Part shown: in pieces, positions 9,975-20,793 of the stretch
Position numbering within the stretch: position 1 is the first letter of the stretch
Layout of the letters: each line of letters opens with the position of its first letter
Assembly (NCBI RefSeq): GCF_000340215.1
Contig: NW_006921535.1
Location: 3,173,323-3,237,322, forward strand
Reading direction: 5' to 3'
Origin: Pseudocercospora fijiensis CIRAD86
Lineage: Eukaryota; Ascomycota; Dothideomycetes; Mycosphaerellales; Mycosphaerellaceae
DNA: 64,000 nt
Translations under genes and position numbers: made by a program
The notes under the pieces: generated by a model
What the model saw: only the letters and a program-made list of their open reading frames with translations
Database searches by the model: none
Told to the model about the DNA's origin: nothing

Positions 9975-10126
9975 TGAAGGTATCGTGGTTGCGAGCTCTC
10001 ACTATGCGGCGTCGATGGGACTCTGCCAAGCTTTCAGGGCTCAGGCTGTGGGGTGGGGAAAGCAGAGAAAGGTGGAATGAAGGTAGGTACCCCCGCACTT
10101 CTATGGTCTACGCACAACCTGCGATG

Positions 10127-11927
10127 CTATGAATCTTGCCATCTGCCTCCCATTTCCCAAGCTTTCGCAGCCTTCAAAATGCTTAGCTCATCAAACCTCT
10201 TCGCAACCAACTGCATTCCCACTGGCAGCCTTCCTTCTGAACCTTTGACCTTGCCCCAGCCCACAGGCATAGACATGCCCGGATGTCCGGTGACATTGAA
10301 GGAGCATGTATTCATCGTGTTGCCAATAGCAGGCTCGAAAAGGTCCATAATCTTCTCAGTCCAGCCATTCGGATTCTGTTCGGTCTTCTTCACAGACTCG
10401 GGATGGGGAGGACCAACAGTCGGATTCACGGGAGTCAGGAGCACGTCTACCTCCTCAAAAGCCTTGTCGTACGCAGCTCGTAGCTCATGGATATGCATAT
10501 ATGCCTTTCTCACAAGAGCAGGCCCATATCTCTGCTCCATGTGGACAGCGTTGAGAATAACATTGAGAATGGCCGGGTTGCGATGCGCAAGCTCATCGTA
10601 GAAGCGTTGATCAACAGGAAGTGGATCTAATCCCGGGAGAGGGTACTCAAGCAGATCTGAAACTCGGTTGTCGACCTTGTGGGGCATGAACGCTCGACCA
10701 GCGACGGTCCATACGGCGGCACCAAAATGATGCTCTGGTATCGAAATTTCCTTGACGTCTGCTCCCAGGCTTATATAGCGCTCTGCAGCAGCTTTCACCG
10801 TGCTGGCTATTGAGGATTCAAGCCCCAGAACATCGAATGACTCCTTCAGGATGCCAATCCTGAGTCCTTTAGCAGCAGAACTGCTTATCCATTCGTTTTG
10901 CTCTTGCTTGGACGTGATCCAAGATTTCAAAGCTCCGAGGTAATCTGGTACCTTCTCTCGCAAAGGAGATTCTGGCGTCATGCGTGGATCGATTCCATCA
11001 TAGCCGGCTAGTGTTCCGAGAAGCAATGCTATGTCTTCAACTGTTCTTGCCATTGGTCCAGTGTGGTCAATCAGAGGATTCAAGGAAGCAATGCCGGTGT
11101 AAGGGATGAGACCGTGGGTGGGCTTCAGGCCATAAATTCCGCTGTAAGCCGCCGGCAGTCTGATCGATCCACCCTGATCACCCCCAATGGCCAGATCAAC
11201 TCCTTCACCTAGCGGATATGTTCTGTCGTCATTTCCCAACTTCCTTTCGTTCTCAACATCACCTAGACTGACGAGAGCGCCGCATCCACTGCTGCTTCCA
11301 CCAGTTGCGTATCCTAGAATGATTCAGCAGAAGCCAATTACGGCTCGCAAAATTATGCTCACCTGGCAGCCATGCATTATGAACTGCTCCAGAGTATGAA
11401 GTGTAGGACACTGGAAACATAGAAAAGTTCTCGCAGTTCGCCGTTCCTTTCACAATGCCTCCTGCTTCGAGCACACGCTTAACGACAGAAGCATCGATGG
11501 CACTGATGGGATGCTTTCCATCCTTGAAGTGCTTGGGTGAGCATCCAAGCCCCAGGGGCAGACCTCCAACCGAAACATTGTCTTTGAAAGCAACTGTACG
11601 TCCAGCGAGTGGACCATCGCGGGCTTTTGAATCTGCTGCCACAAGGCTGGTTTTGTGCGCCCAGCCGTTCAAGGGATTTTCATCATGACCTGGCTTGCGG
11701 AACTTCCTTTCGCCTCCTTCAACTGCTACAGGCTGCAAACGAGGATCGTGGTACTCGGGTAAGTTGTTGATGACGTGGCAGACTGAGTCGAAGCTGTTTG
11801 CGAACTGCAGGAAGGCTTGCTCGTTAAGGCTGCCGGACTCAATCGAGAAGTTGCTCGCCTCGCAAACCCTTTTCAAGTCGTCGAGCGTGCATGTTGGCTC
11901 TCCGGTAGCCAGAGCAACGATTGACAT
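10127..11927 (-). CDS. Amidase (amidase-signature family, AmdS-like)
   Basis: A hydrolase that should convert a carboxamide to acid and ammonia. Exons in coding order are 11363-11927, 11263-11313 and 10127-11208, giving 565 aa. Intron 1 is 49 nt. Intron 2 (11209-11262, 54 nt) has no stop and reads through in frame; removing it restores the canonical spacing ALVSLGEGVDLAIGGDQGGS. The Ser-cisSer-Lys triad is visible: Lys115 in VAFKDNVSV, the cis-Ser in GGSSSGCG, and the nucleophile in DQGGSIRLPA. GLKPTHGLIPYTG follows as expected. No signal peptide, so it is probably cytosolic. It is divergent from the hydantoinase/oxoprolinase gene across about 1 kb that holds two GATA-type sites, suggesting coordinate nitrogen control. 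The substrate is unknown; aliphatic, cyclic or aryl amides are possible. Confidence 0.85.
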
Positions 11928-12073
11928 CTTTCCCAGGCTACGATGTTCCGGCAGATTGATAGCTGTTGCTATAAGTGCCCAGACCGCCGTTCAACGGAGC
12001 CGAGGAGCGGGCAAAACGACTTTCGTTATTCTGCTCCGATCTCGAGGCCAGACTGTAGCAGCGCTCGGCCAGG

Positions 12074-12080
12074 TGATAAG
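12074..12080 (+). promoter_or_regulatory. Candidate GATA-factor site (TGATAAG)
   Basis: Matches HGATAR, the core for AreA/Nit2-type nitrogen regulators, 147 bases upstream of the amidase start. Such short sites are common by chance; placement between two nitrogen-liberating enzymes is the only extra support. Confidence 0.3.
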
Positions 12081-12207
12081 AGCAGCTTCTTGGCCGTGCC
12101 CGCCGGCAGCTGCAATGCGGCATCTTGTGCAGGCATGAAGCATCACGCAGTGCCTGTTGCGGACACCATAAAATTGCCCTGCGACATGGACGCGTCGCCA
12201 GCCTAAC

Positions 12208-12214
12208 GTTATCT
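12208..12214 (-). promoter_or_regulatory. Candidate GATA-factor site (AGATAAC)
   Basis: A second HGATAR match, on the minus strand, about 130 bases from the first and within the same divergent promoter. Confidence 0.25.
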
Positions 12215-12285
12215 TCTACTGACAGCCTGAGGCGACGACGGGAATGGATGGACACAAGATGCAGAGACGAGGTCGAGATGGGATG

Positions 12286-12305
12286 CTTGGCTTGGCTTGG
12301 CTTGG
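12286..12305 (+). repeat. (CTTGG)4 microsatellite
   Basis: Four perfect pentamers in the amidase/oxoprolinase intergenic region; one of several period-five tracts in this window. Confidence 0.9.
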
Positions 12306-12682
12306 CGGCAATGGGCTTCCACGGCCGAGATTCGGAAAATCATCCCTGTCGTCCTTCCCATCGAACACCACTTCTCACTTCTCACTTCTCCTCATCTGAG
12401 GCTCATCCTCGACGCGGGCCTTGTTTCCCAGGCCAAACGTATCGCCCACTGGTCGGTCAGGGCAGTGCAAGGCAGCTGGATAGCTGCAGCAGCCGATGAT
12501 GGATGAGATCACGGCTTTGGATCGAGCATCACAGAAGTACGTGTTGAGACAGAGCACGAATCGCTTGTTGTACCCACCGCCATGGAAAGCATACGTGCAT
12601 CTGCATGGAGATCTGCGCCTCCTCACCACCAGCGCGACGTCCACGCAACACCTCACGTCCTCCGCTGCTCGAGCCTCGCCGA

Positions 12683-12706
12683 GCCTCGCCTCGCCTCGCC
12701 TCGCCT
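12683..12706 (+). repeat. (GCCTC)4 plus partial unit
   Basis: Four perfect pentamers followed by GCCT. A slightly diverged copy of the unit lies just upstream at about 12672. Confidence 0.85.
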
Positions 12707-12952
12707 AGCTCTCCCACCCACCAGCTCTCACATCCCAGCATTGGGCGTACAGTACGGCTTGCCTATCTGTCCTACTCCGCGCCATGCAGGCACAGCTTGT
12801 ACGCCGACGTTAGTGTGGAGCAATGCATGCCGAGGCGCGACAAACCGCATAGACGTCGACTACGAATTGTAAGTACTGTGTAGGTTGCCTCTCACGGACA
12901 CCTGCACGCGTCTTCCCACCTCATCCCCTCTCATCTTTCCCGTATACCTGAC

Positions 12953-15900
12953 ATGGCCTCTCCGACATCTATCACAGACACATGTCGCCTGGGCGTGGAT
13001 GTTGGAGGCACATTCACCGATGCTTGCGCCTTCTCTCCTAAAGGGAAGATATACAGAGCCAAGGTCGCATCCACACCTCATGACCAGTAAGTGCAGCGCA
13101 GCACGTCCAGCAATACCTATAATCAGAAGCCGTTACTGCATTACTGACCTCCGCAAGGTCGATCGGCGTCCAAAATGCCATCGAGAAAGTCAGAGGCGTC
13201 ATACAGGCCGAAGAGACGTTCGACGGCAAGTTTGGCTCCCTTCACCACGGAAGCACAGTCGCAACCAATGCTTTGCTCGAGGGGAAAGGCGTACCGGCGG
13301 CTTTGATCGTGACCGAAGGCCATAAAGACGTCCTGGTCGCTCGACGCTCTCAAATCCCCGGAGGCCTTGCAGCATGGATCAATTGGACCCCGCCTGCCCC
13401 TTTGATACCACTGGAAAGAACAATACAAGTGTCAGAAAGAATTGGGGTGGGCGGCCAGGTCGTCAGATCTGTGGACAAGGACAAGTTGAGAAGGGAGCTT
13501 CTCGGCGTGAAAGGCAAAGTACAGGCCGTCACTGTCAGCCTGCTGAACTCGTGGGTTGACGGCTCCCACGAGAAGGAAGTAGCAGAGGTTGTAAAGGAAG
13601 TGCTCGGCAAAGAAGTAGAGGTATCATTGTCGCATGAAGTGCTTCCTGAATTGGGAGAATATGTAAGTGAAAGGAGCGCTGAAGATATCTGCGATAATCG
13701 CTATACTGACATTATCTCACCCCAGGAAAGGACCGTTACAGCCGCAGCGAACTCCGTGGTAAAGCCTGAAGTCAAGCGGTATATGGCTGGTCTTCGAGAC
13801 AAGCTCACGAACGACACTTCAACTGTCCGTATCTTAAAGAGCGATGGAGGATTGACAAACCTTGATCTGGCAGGCCGGCTCCCAGTGAACATTCTGATGT
13901 CCGGACCAGCCGGTGGAGTGAAAGGAATCACTAGTATCATCGCGAAAGCGACTGAGCACAAGAATCTCATCTCTCTGGATATGGGCGGCACTTCCACGGA
14001 CGTTGCATTGATTGCCAACTCACAGCCTTCGTTGCGGAGAGAAACCATGGTAGGCGATCTGGCTGTGCGATCACCGTCTGTAGACGTGAGGACGATCGGT
14101 GCTGGTGGTGGTAGTCTGGCATTCTATTCACAGCTGACAAACTGTCTGCGAGTTGGGCCAGAGTCATCTGGGGCTAACCCAGGGCCAGCTTGCTATGGCA
14201 GAGGTGGCACACAGGCGACGGTAACCGACGCAAATCTCGTGCTCGGCTACCTGCCAGAGACCCTCCTGGATGGCGAATTCAAGCTAGATGTGGCAGCTGC
14301 TCGTGCTGCTGTAGACAAGCTCGCAAAGGAGATGGGAAAGACGCTGTACGAGACGGCAGAAGCGATAATTGATCTGGCCAACGAGGCTATCTATGGCGCG
14401 CTTCGCTTGGTGTCTGTCGAGAGAGGATACAACCCGGCTGACTTCGCGCTTGTGGCTTTCGGCGGCGCAGGCCCAATGTGTGCCAATGCTGTGGGCAAGC
14501 TCCTGGGAGCATGGCCCGTCATTGTTCCAGCCGCACCAGGCATCCTTTGCGCTCAAGGTGATGCTACCACAAAGATGAGCCATGAGCTTTCGGCCTCATA
14601 CATCCATCTGCTACGATCTACCACAATGGAGAGCATCGGCAAGGAATACAAGATCCTCAAAGACAAGTGCGAAGCAACAATGAAGGAAGCTCTGGACATC
14701 AAGGAGCCACTTCTCGATGTGGTCTATGGCGCTGCACTAAGATATAAGGGCCAAGCACTCGAACTAGGTATAACACTTTCAGAGGAGGATCTCGGAAAGC
14801 CAATGGAGGAGTTCGAGAAGATTGCTCATGAGAAGTTCGACAAGATCCACGAACAGCAATTCTCTTACACGCTAGAGAACTTCTCATTGGAGCTCACGAG
14901 ACTTACAGTCACCATTACGGATGCATCGCCAGATGTCGAGATTCCAAAGATTCCCTTGGCCGAGTCGGAAACTCCACCAGAATCTGCGATACTGGAGAAG
15001 AAAACCATCGTAGTCCAAGGCAAAGAGCACAACGCAACATTCTGGAGTCGGTCTGCAATCACCAAAGAAGGGTTCAAAGTGCTCGGACCGGCCGTGGTTG
15101 TGGAGATGGACAGCAACACCCTCATCGCCCCAGGTTTCCAGGCAATCGTCGATTCGGTTGGAAACCTGTGCATCTCACCAATGCCAGGTAATGAGGTTCC
15201 CACATTCAAGTCCAAGTTCGAAAGCATCGTCTCCGACAAGTCACCAGAAGAGCAAGCTGCCGAGGCCAGAAAGACCGTCGAGGAAATTCCCACGATCCCG
15301 ACTCTGATCTCTAGCTCTCTTGCCTCCATTCGCGCCGAGATGGACACACTGATGCTCCGATGCTCGATGTCGCCAGCCATTCGTGAGCAGCAGGACGAAT
15401 TCAACGTCATCACCAACGCAGGAGGCAAAATGTTGGTGGGACAATTCGGATCTTTCATCGGGCAATTCATGAAGATCTGGGCGTACAAAGTTAGCAAAGG
15501 CGACGTCGACGACTTCGAAGAGGGCGATGTCTTCGTCACGAACGATACCTACGAAGTCGAAGGCGCGGTATCTCATCTCAACGATGTCATCGTCTTGTTG
15601 CCCATCTACTACGAGCATAAGCTCGTTGGTTGGGCTGCGAACTTTGGGCATATGACAGATGTGCAAGGTCAAGTTCCTGGTTCCATGTCCATCAATGCGC
15701 AGACCATTTTCGACGACGGCCTTCAAATTCCTACGATGAAGCTATTCGAGAAGGGAAAGATGAACAAGTCCATCGTCGAGCTCATGTGCCGCAACAGCCG
15801 TCAACCGGAATGGCTTCGCTCTGACTTACTGGCCCTCATTTCCGCTTGCCGCACAGCTGCTACCAGAGTCTGTGAACTTTGTACGAGATTCGGACCGGAA

Positions 15901-17267
15901 GTTTACAAGGCCTCTACAGACATGCTCCTCCAGCGAACCAGGACCGCCATCAGCAAGATCGTTGAAGAGCATATGTCTGATGAGACATCTACCTTCGTCG
16001 ACTTTGTTGACGATGATGGTCACAGCAAAGGCCCTTTCGCTGTCAAGTGCACGCTGAGCAAGCCTGCAAAGAACAAGTTGAAGTTCGACTGGCATGGCAC
16101 CAGTCCTCAGGCAAGCAGCAGTATCAACTACTATCTGAGCGAGACCATGTTCAAGGTAAGTTCCAAGCCTATAGAGCCAAGGAAAGCGCTGCTGACCTCA
16201 CCCTTCAGATGTTTGTGGGATACTACCTCCTAGCAGTGTACTCGCCATACACCATTCCAAATGATGGATTCCACGATCTGGTCGAAGTCGACATCCCGCT
16301 CGGGTGCATTTTGAAGCCGGTCCGGCCAGCTGCGATCTCATGCAGAACGCATTTCCTTGGACGAGTCATGGACGTCATGCAGGCACTCTTTGGCCAAAAG
16401 AATTCTTCGTTCATGACTGCAGCCGGCTTCAGTGACTCGCCTCACTTCTTCTACTCGGGATTCAAGCCTAATGGAGAATGGTATCAGCTATACCAAATTG
16501 CTTTCGGCGGAGTACCTGCACGTCCCAAGGGCGATGGTCCCGACTGTCATTGCTTGTTCCCAGCAATCAAGAGCGTACCGACCGAGTCCATTGAACTCAA
16601 CTTCCCTGTTCGACTTGACGTCAACGAGGCTGTTGCGGACAGTGGTGGAGCTGGCTTCCACCGTGGCGGAAATGCTCAGCTTACCAAGTATCACTTCTTG
16701 TCTGCTGGTGAGTTCAGCTTGCACGACGACAGATGGTTTACCAAGCCTTGGGGTGTTCGAGGCGGAAAGCCAGGAAGCCGAAGCCGTAAGGCCATTCACA
16801 GATCTGATGGCACGATTGAAATGCTGCAGTCCAAGTGCGATCACGTCAAGGTGAAGCCAGGAGACGTTTTAGAATGGCAGACATGGGGAGGTGGAGGGCT
16901 CGGCGACCCTCTTACTCGGCCGGCTGAGACCGTTGCTCTGGAGGTCAGGAGGAAGCTCGTCACAGTGGAAGGAGCCAAGGCCAACTATGGCGTTGTCATC
17001 AACCCTGTGACTCTCGAGCTTGAGGAGGCCGCGACGGAAACTCTGCGCGCCGACATCGAGAAGGCAGAGGCAGGCGTTGAAGCTGCTTTGTATGACCGTG
17101 GTGGGACTGTTGCTGAGCTGGTTGCAAAGTGCAAGAAGGATACAGGCTTCGATGCGCCGACGCCTCAGTGGGAGGAGGAGATCTATGGTCCTCATTGCGC
17201 ACTCCCATATGTGCGGGAGTGGTACAAGCAGGCTCGCGAGGAGAAGTACCAGATGTGGGGTGTATAG
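12953..17267 (+). CDS. Hydantoinase/5-oxoprolinase family protein (HyuA-HyuB fusion)
   Basis: An ATP-dependent opener of cyclic amides such as 5-oxoproline or hydantoins. Exons are 12953-13086, 13158-13662, 13726-16155 and 16209-17267, giving 1375 aa, close to the usual eukaryotic length. Order: Hydant_A_N (GVDVGGTFTDACAFSPKGK; HHGSTVATNALLEGKG), HyuA (SLDMGGTSTDVALIANS; GPESSGANPGPACYGRGG; VAFGGAGPMCANAVG), then HyuB (GHMTDVQGQVPGSMSINAQT; GGAGFHRGGNAQ; WQTWGGGGLGDPLTRP). Intron 2 (63 nt) is stop-free and in frame; its removal restores LPELGEYERTVTAAANSVV, as in the family. No targeting signal is seen, so it is probably cytosolic. The next gene is a divergent amidase, so ring opening followed by amide hydrolysis is a plausible joint role. 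Whether the substrate is 5-oxoproline or another ring is not decided by sequence. Confidence 0.9.
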
Positions 17268-17465
17268 TCCATGTTGTCAAGTTACACGTTCTCGATTACT
17301 GAGCTGACTTTCTCACTGTACGGTGACCTGTCTGCAGTGTTGAATAAGACGTAGACATTTCCGCTTGACTGCCGCATAGATTCCGTACTTGAATGCGCGG
17401 GCAAATAGTAACACCGATATCATGCTCATGTGTTACTATTCTTTCAGACCGTTCAGCAGTCAGCA

Positions 17466-17495
17466 GCCAGGCCAGGCCAGGCCAAGCCAAGCCAA
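17466..17495 (+). repeat. (GCCAG)3(GCCAA)3 microsatellite
   Basis: Six pentamers in two blocks differing at the last base, downstream of the oxoprolinase gene. Confidence 0.9.
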
Positions 17496-17583
17496 GCCTT
17501 GGGTTCGATCGGAGCCAAGGCAAATGAGCGGACAATGTTGATGCCTGGGTGGTAGTACATCTTTCGTATAGCGACGTACGTAA

Positions 17584-17603
17584 GGCATGGCATGGCATGG
17601 CAT
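17584..17603 (+). repeat. (GGCAT)4 microsatellite
   Basis: Four perfect pentamers. The same unit recurs at 27078 after another gene. Confidence 0.9.
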
Positions 17604-18024
17604 GGAATGAAATGACTGCAGGACAGCGACCGAATTATGAATCTGCGAATGCGACCCTAAACGAACTACGAACGGGAGCTTGGTCGTGCGTCGCACCGTG
17701 TGTACGAAAGTAACTTATGACTCCGCCTGCTTAGTTTCATTATTAGGCATCTGCATTTCTGGCCATGCCATGCCATGACCAAGGCTACGCGCTCCAAGGA
17801 TTCGGGCAGGTTTTGATATATGTGGTGGTCGCGCCATCTCTTCCTCCTGTGATGATGACCAGCTTTTCTAATTCTCCGAATCAAACCACCCTAACCAACA
17901 ACACATGACTTAGTTCTACCTCTCGGTCACCGACTTCCCTTCCCTTCGATCTCGAAAAATCTCCATCGACCAACAACTCCCCGAATCCCGAACTTCATCA
18001 ATCAATCAAACAAACAAAAACAAC

Positions 18025-18487
18025 ATGTCTTCGCCAGCAACAGCAATAACTGCAACCGGCTCAGGCTGGACCGACCATTTCTTGGAAAAATTCATCCAAG
18101 CTTCAATATCAACCTCAACCTCTACATCTCCAGCTCCAAGAAGCAGTCTCGAAACTTCTCGCAATGCCACATCATCATCATCAACAACACTTTCGCAATC
18201 CCCGCCAAGATCTGCTCCAAGACCTAAAGCACCTGCTCGCTGAAAGTGTAACGTCAGTGTCAACATCAACAGGCAGCGAACGACGGAAATTTTCTTATGA
18301 TAATCCTGTGTCAAGATGCAGTGGAGAAGACGATCTGATCGATACCTTCAGCATTACATCCTCAACAACATCCTCGGAGACTTCGTCAGGAAGGCAATCT
18401 TTCTATATTCCTACACGAGAACGAGAACGGAGTATCACGACTTCAGCGTCCGAGGTCTCATCCGTCTCCACGGAGACCTTTCCTTAA
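18025..18487 (+). CDS. Ser/Thr-rich hypothetical locus with overlapping frames
   Basis: An ATG at 18025 in good fungal context (A at -3, AC-rich leader) opens a 72-codon frame starting MSSPATAITATGSGWTDHF and ending at 18243. A second frame (ATG 18164, stop 18485-18487) overlaps it by 80 bases and continues as Ser/Thr/Glu-rich sequence (ITSSTTSSETSSGRQSFYIP). A third open frame follows (18492-18677). No splice donor in the overlap would join the first two frames. The locus may be a frameshifted gene, a sequence error, or two unrelated short frames. No family is recognised and no function is offered. Confidence 0.35.
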
Positions 18488-19253
18488 GAGGGTGAAGAGG
18501 TCGTTTTTTGTTACGGCGTGGGTTGTGAAGGAAGAGGGTGAGAGGCAGATGGATGAATTGCGAGAATGTTCATTGGGATCGGATGACTGGACTGGGTCAT
18601 GTTCTCTCATCACGAAAGGAAAGAATGGGGATGGGAATGAGGTTCTGAGTACTGTGCCGTTCCGTTCCGTTTCATGACATGCCATGTCTACTCCTCTGCT
18701 TATGATAGAACCCAAAGATGTAGATCGATATACAATCAGCGTTTACAAAGCCGCTCGCAGGAATTGCAAAGCATACTGCCGATTGACTCATCACGCGCGC
18801 ATGAGATGAAATGCGTTTCCCTTCCTCGACAGGTACGTCTGTATTTCATCAATTCAAACGTGTTATGCTTCGGCTGCTCGAGGGCTCGTATGGGAGATGA
18901 GAATAGCACCATTACAGCTGCATGTTGTTGCTAGATGTATCTGAAGCTTCACGAAGCTATTCTGTCTGCCTCTCTTTCTTTGGTAGGTCAACAAATGAGA
19001 ACCACCACCACCACCACCACCACAATTCGGCCCTCCACTTCTCAACCATAGAACAGGGAGCCATTTCATTCATTCCAGCCCGGTCCTCATGGTACGTGTG
19101 CCGACCGAGCAGCAAGAAAGCCTCTGCCGCACACACAGCGAATTTCATGCATGGGATATCATTCCAATCGTGACCGCCTTGACGAGCACCATTCACGCCA
19201 TTGTATCATATGCCATCCAAGGTCGAGAGTTATCATGCCAATTCGATGTCTGC
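18488..19253. other. Intergenic, no gene recognised
   Basis: 3' flank of the PKA regulatory subunit gene on the minus strand and of the Ser/Thr-rich locus on the plus strand. Holds an (ACC)7 tract at 19001-19022. Short frames show no motif. Confidence 0.5.
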
Positions 19254-20636
19254 TCATCTTGCCGACTCTTCCAAGCGGCGCGGGTCATCGCGGCGCATAA
19301 TGCTCTCTACTGGGCCCAGCAATCTCTGGAAGCCATCCTTGCCAAGTGTAGCCACCTTGACCTCAGTCGAGCTGATCACACTGGCTGCACGTGGCTTGTC
19401 GTCAAGCAGGGCGAGCTCACCGAAGTAATCGCCAATCTTATATGTCTTCAATGGCTCGCGCTCGCGACCGCGCTTGACAGCAATTGCCTCGCCTGCCTCG
19501 AGGATGTAGAATCGGTCTCCGACATCGCCCTCGCGGATGATCTCGGTGTTGGCAGGATACTTGGTGGTTTCCAAGGCATCGGCGATCTTGCTTCTCTCAT
19601 ATGGCGTGAGGGAAGAGAAAAGCTTGACCTCCTCCAGGAACGACTCATACATGCGGCGGCGCTGAAAGGCGGAGTCCATGAGAATACGTCGGAAGGTGAC
19701 GCGGTCGAGCTGCCAAAGAATGCTTGGCTGGCTGCTCACAACGGTAGCAGCACGTGGTGCATTGTACATCAAGGCCAGTTCACCGAATGAAGTGCCGGGA
19801 CCAGACACTGCCACTTTCGTTCCAAGGCCTTCAGGGCCGGGTTCCACCTTTCCCGTGGTGGAAACGTAAATGTCGAAGCTACCGGACTCTACAACGTAGA
19901 AGTAGTCGCCAGTGTCGCCTTGCGCAATGACGCGCACGTCTTTCCCGGGCACTTTCCTCTCCTGGAGGGCGCCAAGCACCTGTGCGGACTGTTCGTCGTC
20001 GAGGTGAGAGAACAAAAAGTTGTGGGAAACGGCGTCTTTCAGGCGCGCCAGCTGTTCGTCGGTCTTCGGATAGCTCGGCGCCTTCCAGTTGCTGTCATCG
20101 GCAGCGGCTGGTGCCAGCGACTCTGCCGAGACTGACGTGCGGCGATTCATGTTGTAGTTGTTTGGAAAAGACTGTGGTTGCTCCATGGCGCCAGCCGTCA
20201 CGTTTGGTGGAGGGTTGGAGCGTGAGGCAGGACTGCTGCCAAAAGCAAAGTTGCCAAATGTGCCGCCGGGGACGCTGTTGGATGTGGCGCTGGGAGAGAT
20301 TTCACGAACATTGGGTGGGAATGAGGAGGCGGTGGGTGACTGGAAGTCGTGTTCTTCCTCTTCCGCGACGGAATGCATGCCGGCCGCAGCTGTTGTCTGG
20401 CCTGGTGCAGTTGACGTGGTACCGAAGGGGTTGCTGCCGGGAAAGGTGCTCTCGGCCACACCCGGCTGGCTGGAATGTCGTTGCGATAGCAGGAACTCGT
20501 GGCGCTGCGATTCGAGGCGGCGGTGGAAGAAGTTGGCGCAGAACTGGAGGATGTCGGTGGGGTTGTTCTTGAGGATTTCGCGACTGAGCGCGCTGATCTC
20601 GTTGGTGTAGTCGGAGGGCAGTGAGGCGGCCGACAT
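19254..20636 (-). CDS. pkaR: cAMP-dependent protein kinase regulatory subunit
   Basis: Binds and inhibits PKA catalytic subunits until cAMP releases them; in fungi it governs growth, development and virulence traits. The start chosen is the ATG at 20636 (MSAASLPSDY), because the RIIa-type dimerisation/docking helices follow at once (EILKNNPTDILQFCANFF). That gives 460 aa in one exon; an upstream in-frame ATG would add 30 unlike residues. Residues 60-160 are low-complexity linker. The autoinhibitory site is RRTSVSAES at 165-173, a phosphorylatable pseudosubstrate as in fungal Bcy1/PkaR. Two cyclic-nucleotide cassettes follow, FGELALMYNAPRAATV (284-299) and FGELALLDDKPRAASV (405-420), each with the conserved Glu and Arg. 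Length and order are standard. No oddity seen. Confidence 0.95.
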   Translation of the reverse strand: MSAASLPSDYTNEISALSREILKNNPTDILQFCANFFHRRLESQRHEFLLSQRHSSQPGVAESTFPGSNPFGTTSTAPGQTTAAAGMHSVAEEEEHDFQSPTASSFPPNVREISPSATSNSVPGGTFGNFAFGSSPASRSNPPPNVTAGAMEQPQSFPNNYNMNRRTSVSAESLAPAAADDSNWKAPSYPKTDEQLARLKDAVSHNFLFSHLDDEQSAQVLGALQERKVPGKDVRVIAQGDTGDYFYVVESGSFDIYVSTTGKVEPGPEGLGTKVAVSGPGTSFGELALMYNAPRAATVVSSQPSILWQLDRVTFRRILMDSAFQRRRMYESFLEEVKLFSSLTPYERSKIADALETTKYPANTEIIREGDVGDRFYILEAGEAIAVKRGREREPLKTYKIGDYFGELALLDDKPRAASVISSTEVKVATLGKDGFQRLLGPVESIMRRDDPRRLEESAR

Positions 20637-20763
20637 TGAAGCAAGGTGGCAGAGAATCGTCGGAGCAGTCGCTAGTCGGTGGAGGAGGAGTACTGCGGTG
20701 CGTGCAATGCTTGCTAGGCTAGGCACTGGCTCCGGCGGCTAGCAGCGTCTTGCTTGGGAGAAG

Positions 20764-20793
20764 CTGGGCTGGGCTGGGCTGGGCTGGGCTGGG
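20764..20793 (+). repeat. (CTGGG)6 microsatellite
   Basis: Six perfect pentamers about 130 bases upstream of the pkaR start. An identical six-unit tract occurs at 59219. The G runs could form a quadruplex. Confidence 0.9.

Larger units (their letters stand above)
11928..12952. other. Divergent promoter region, amidase / oxoprolinase
   Basis: About 1 kb between two divergent starts. It holds two GATA-factor-like sites and two pentamer microsatellites (listed separately). The half next to the oxoprolinase gene is pyrimidine-rich. No coding frame is convincing. Confidence 0.5.
17268..18024. other. Intergenic with pentamer tracts
   Basis: Contains two period-five microsatellites and a perfect 7-bp stem (GCCTTGG/CCAAGGC, about 17495-17520) whose 12-base loop includes GTTCGAT. 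The last 150 bases are AC-rich, a typical fungal 5' leader for the next locus. Confidence 0.5.

Noticed and set aside
14865..15539. 224-codon minus-strand frame
   Set aside because: Shadow within the oxoprolinase gene.
17495..17520. tRNA T-arm-like hairpin with GTTCGAT loop
   Set aside because: No upstream A box, acceptor stem or anticodon arm at the right spacing, and the B-box ends in CGG rather than the needed CC.
19089..19790. 233-codon plus-strand frame
   Set aside because: Lies mostly antisense to the PKA regulatory subunit cyclic-nucleotide domains.
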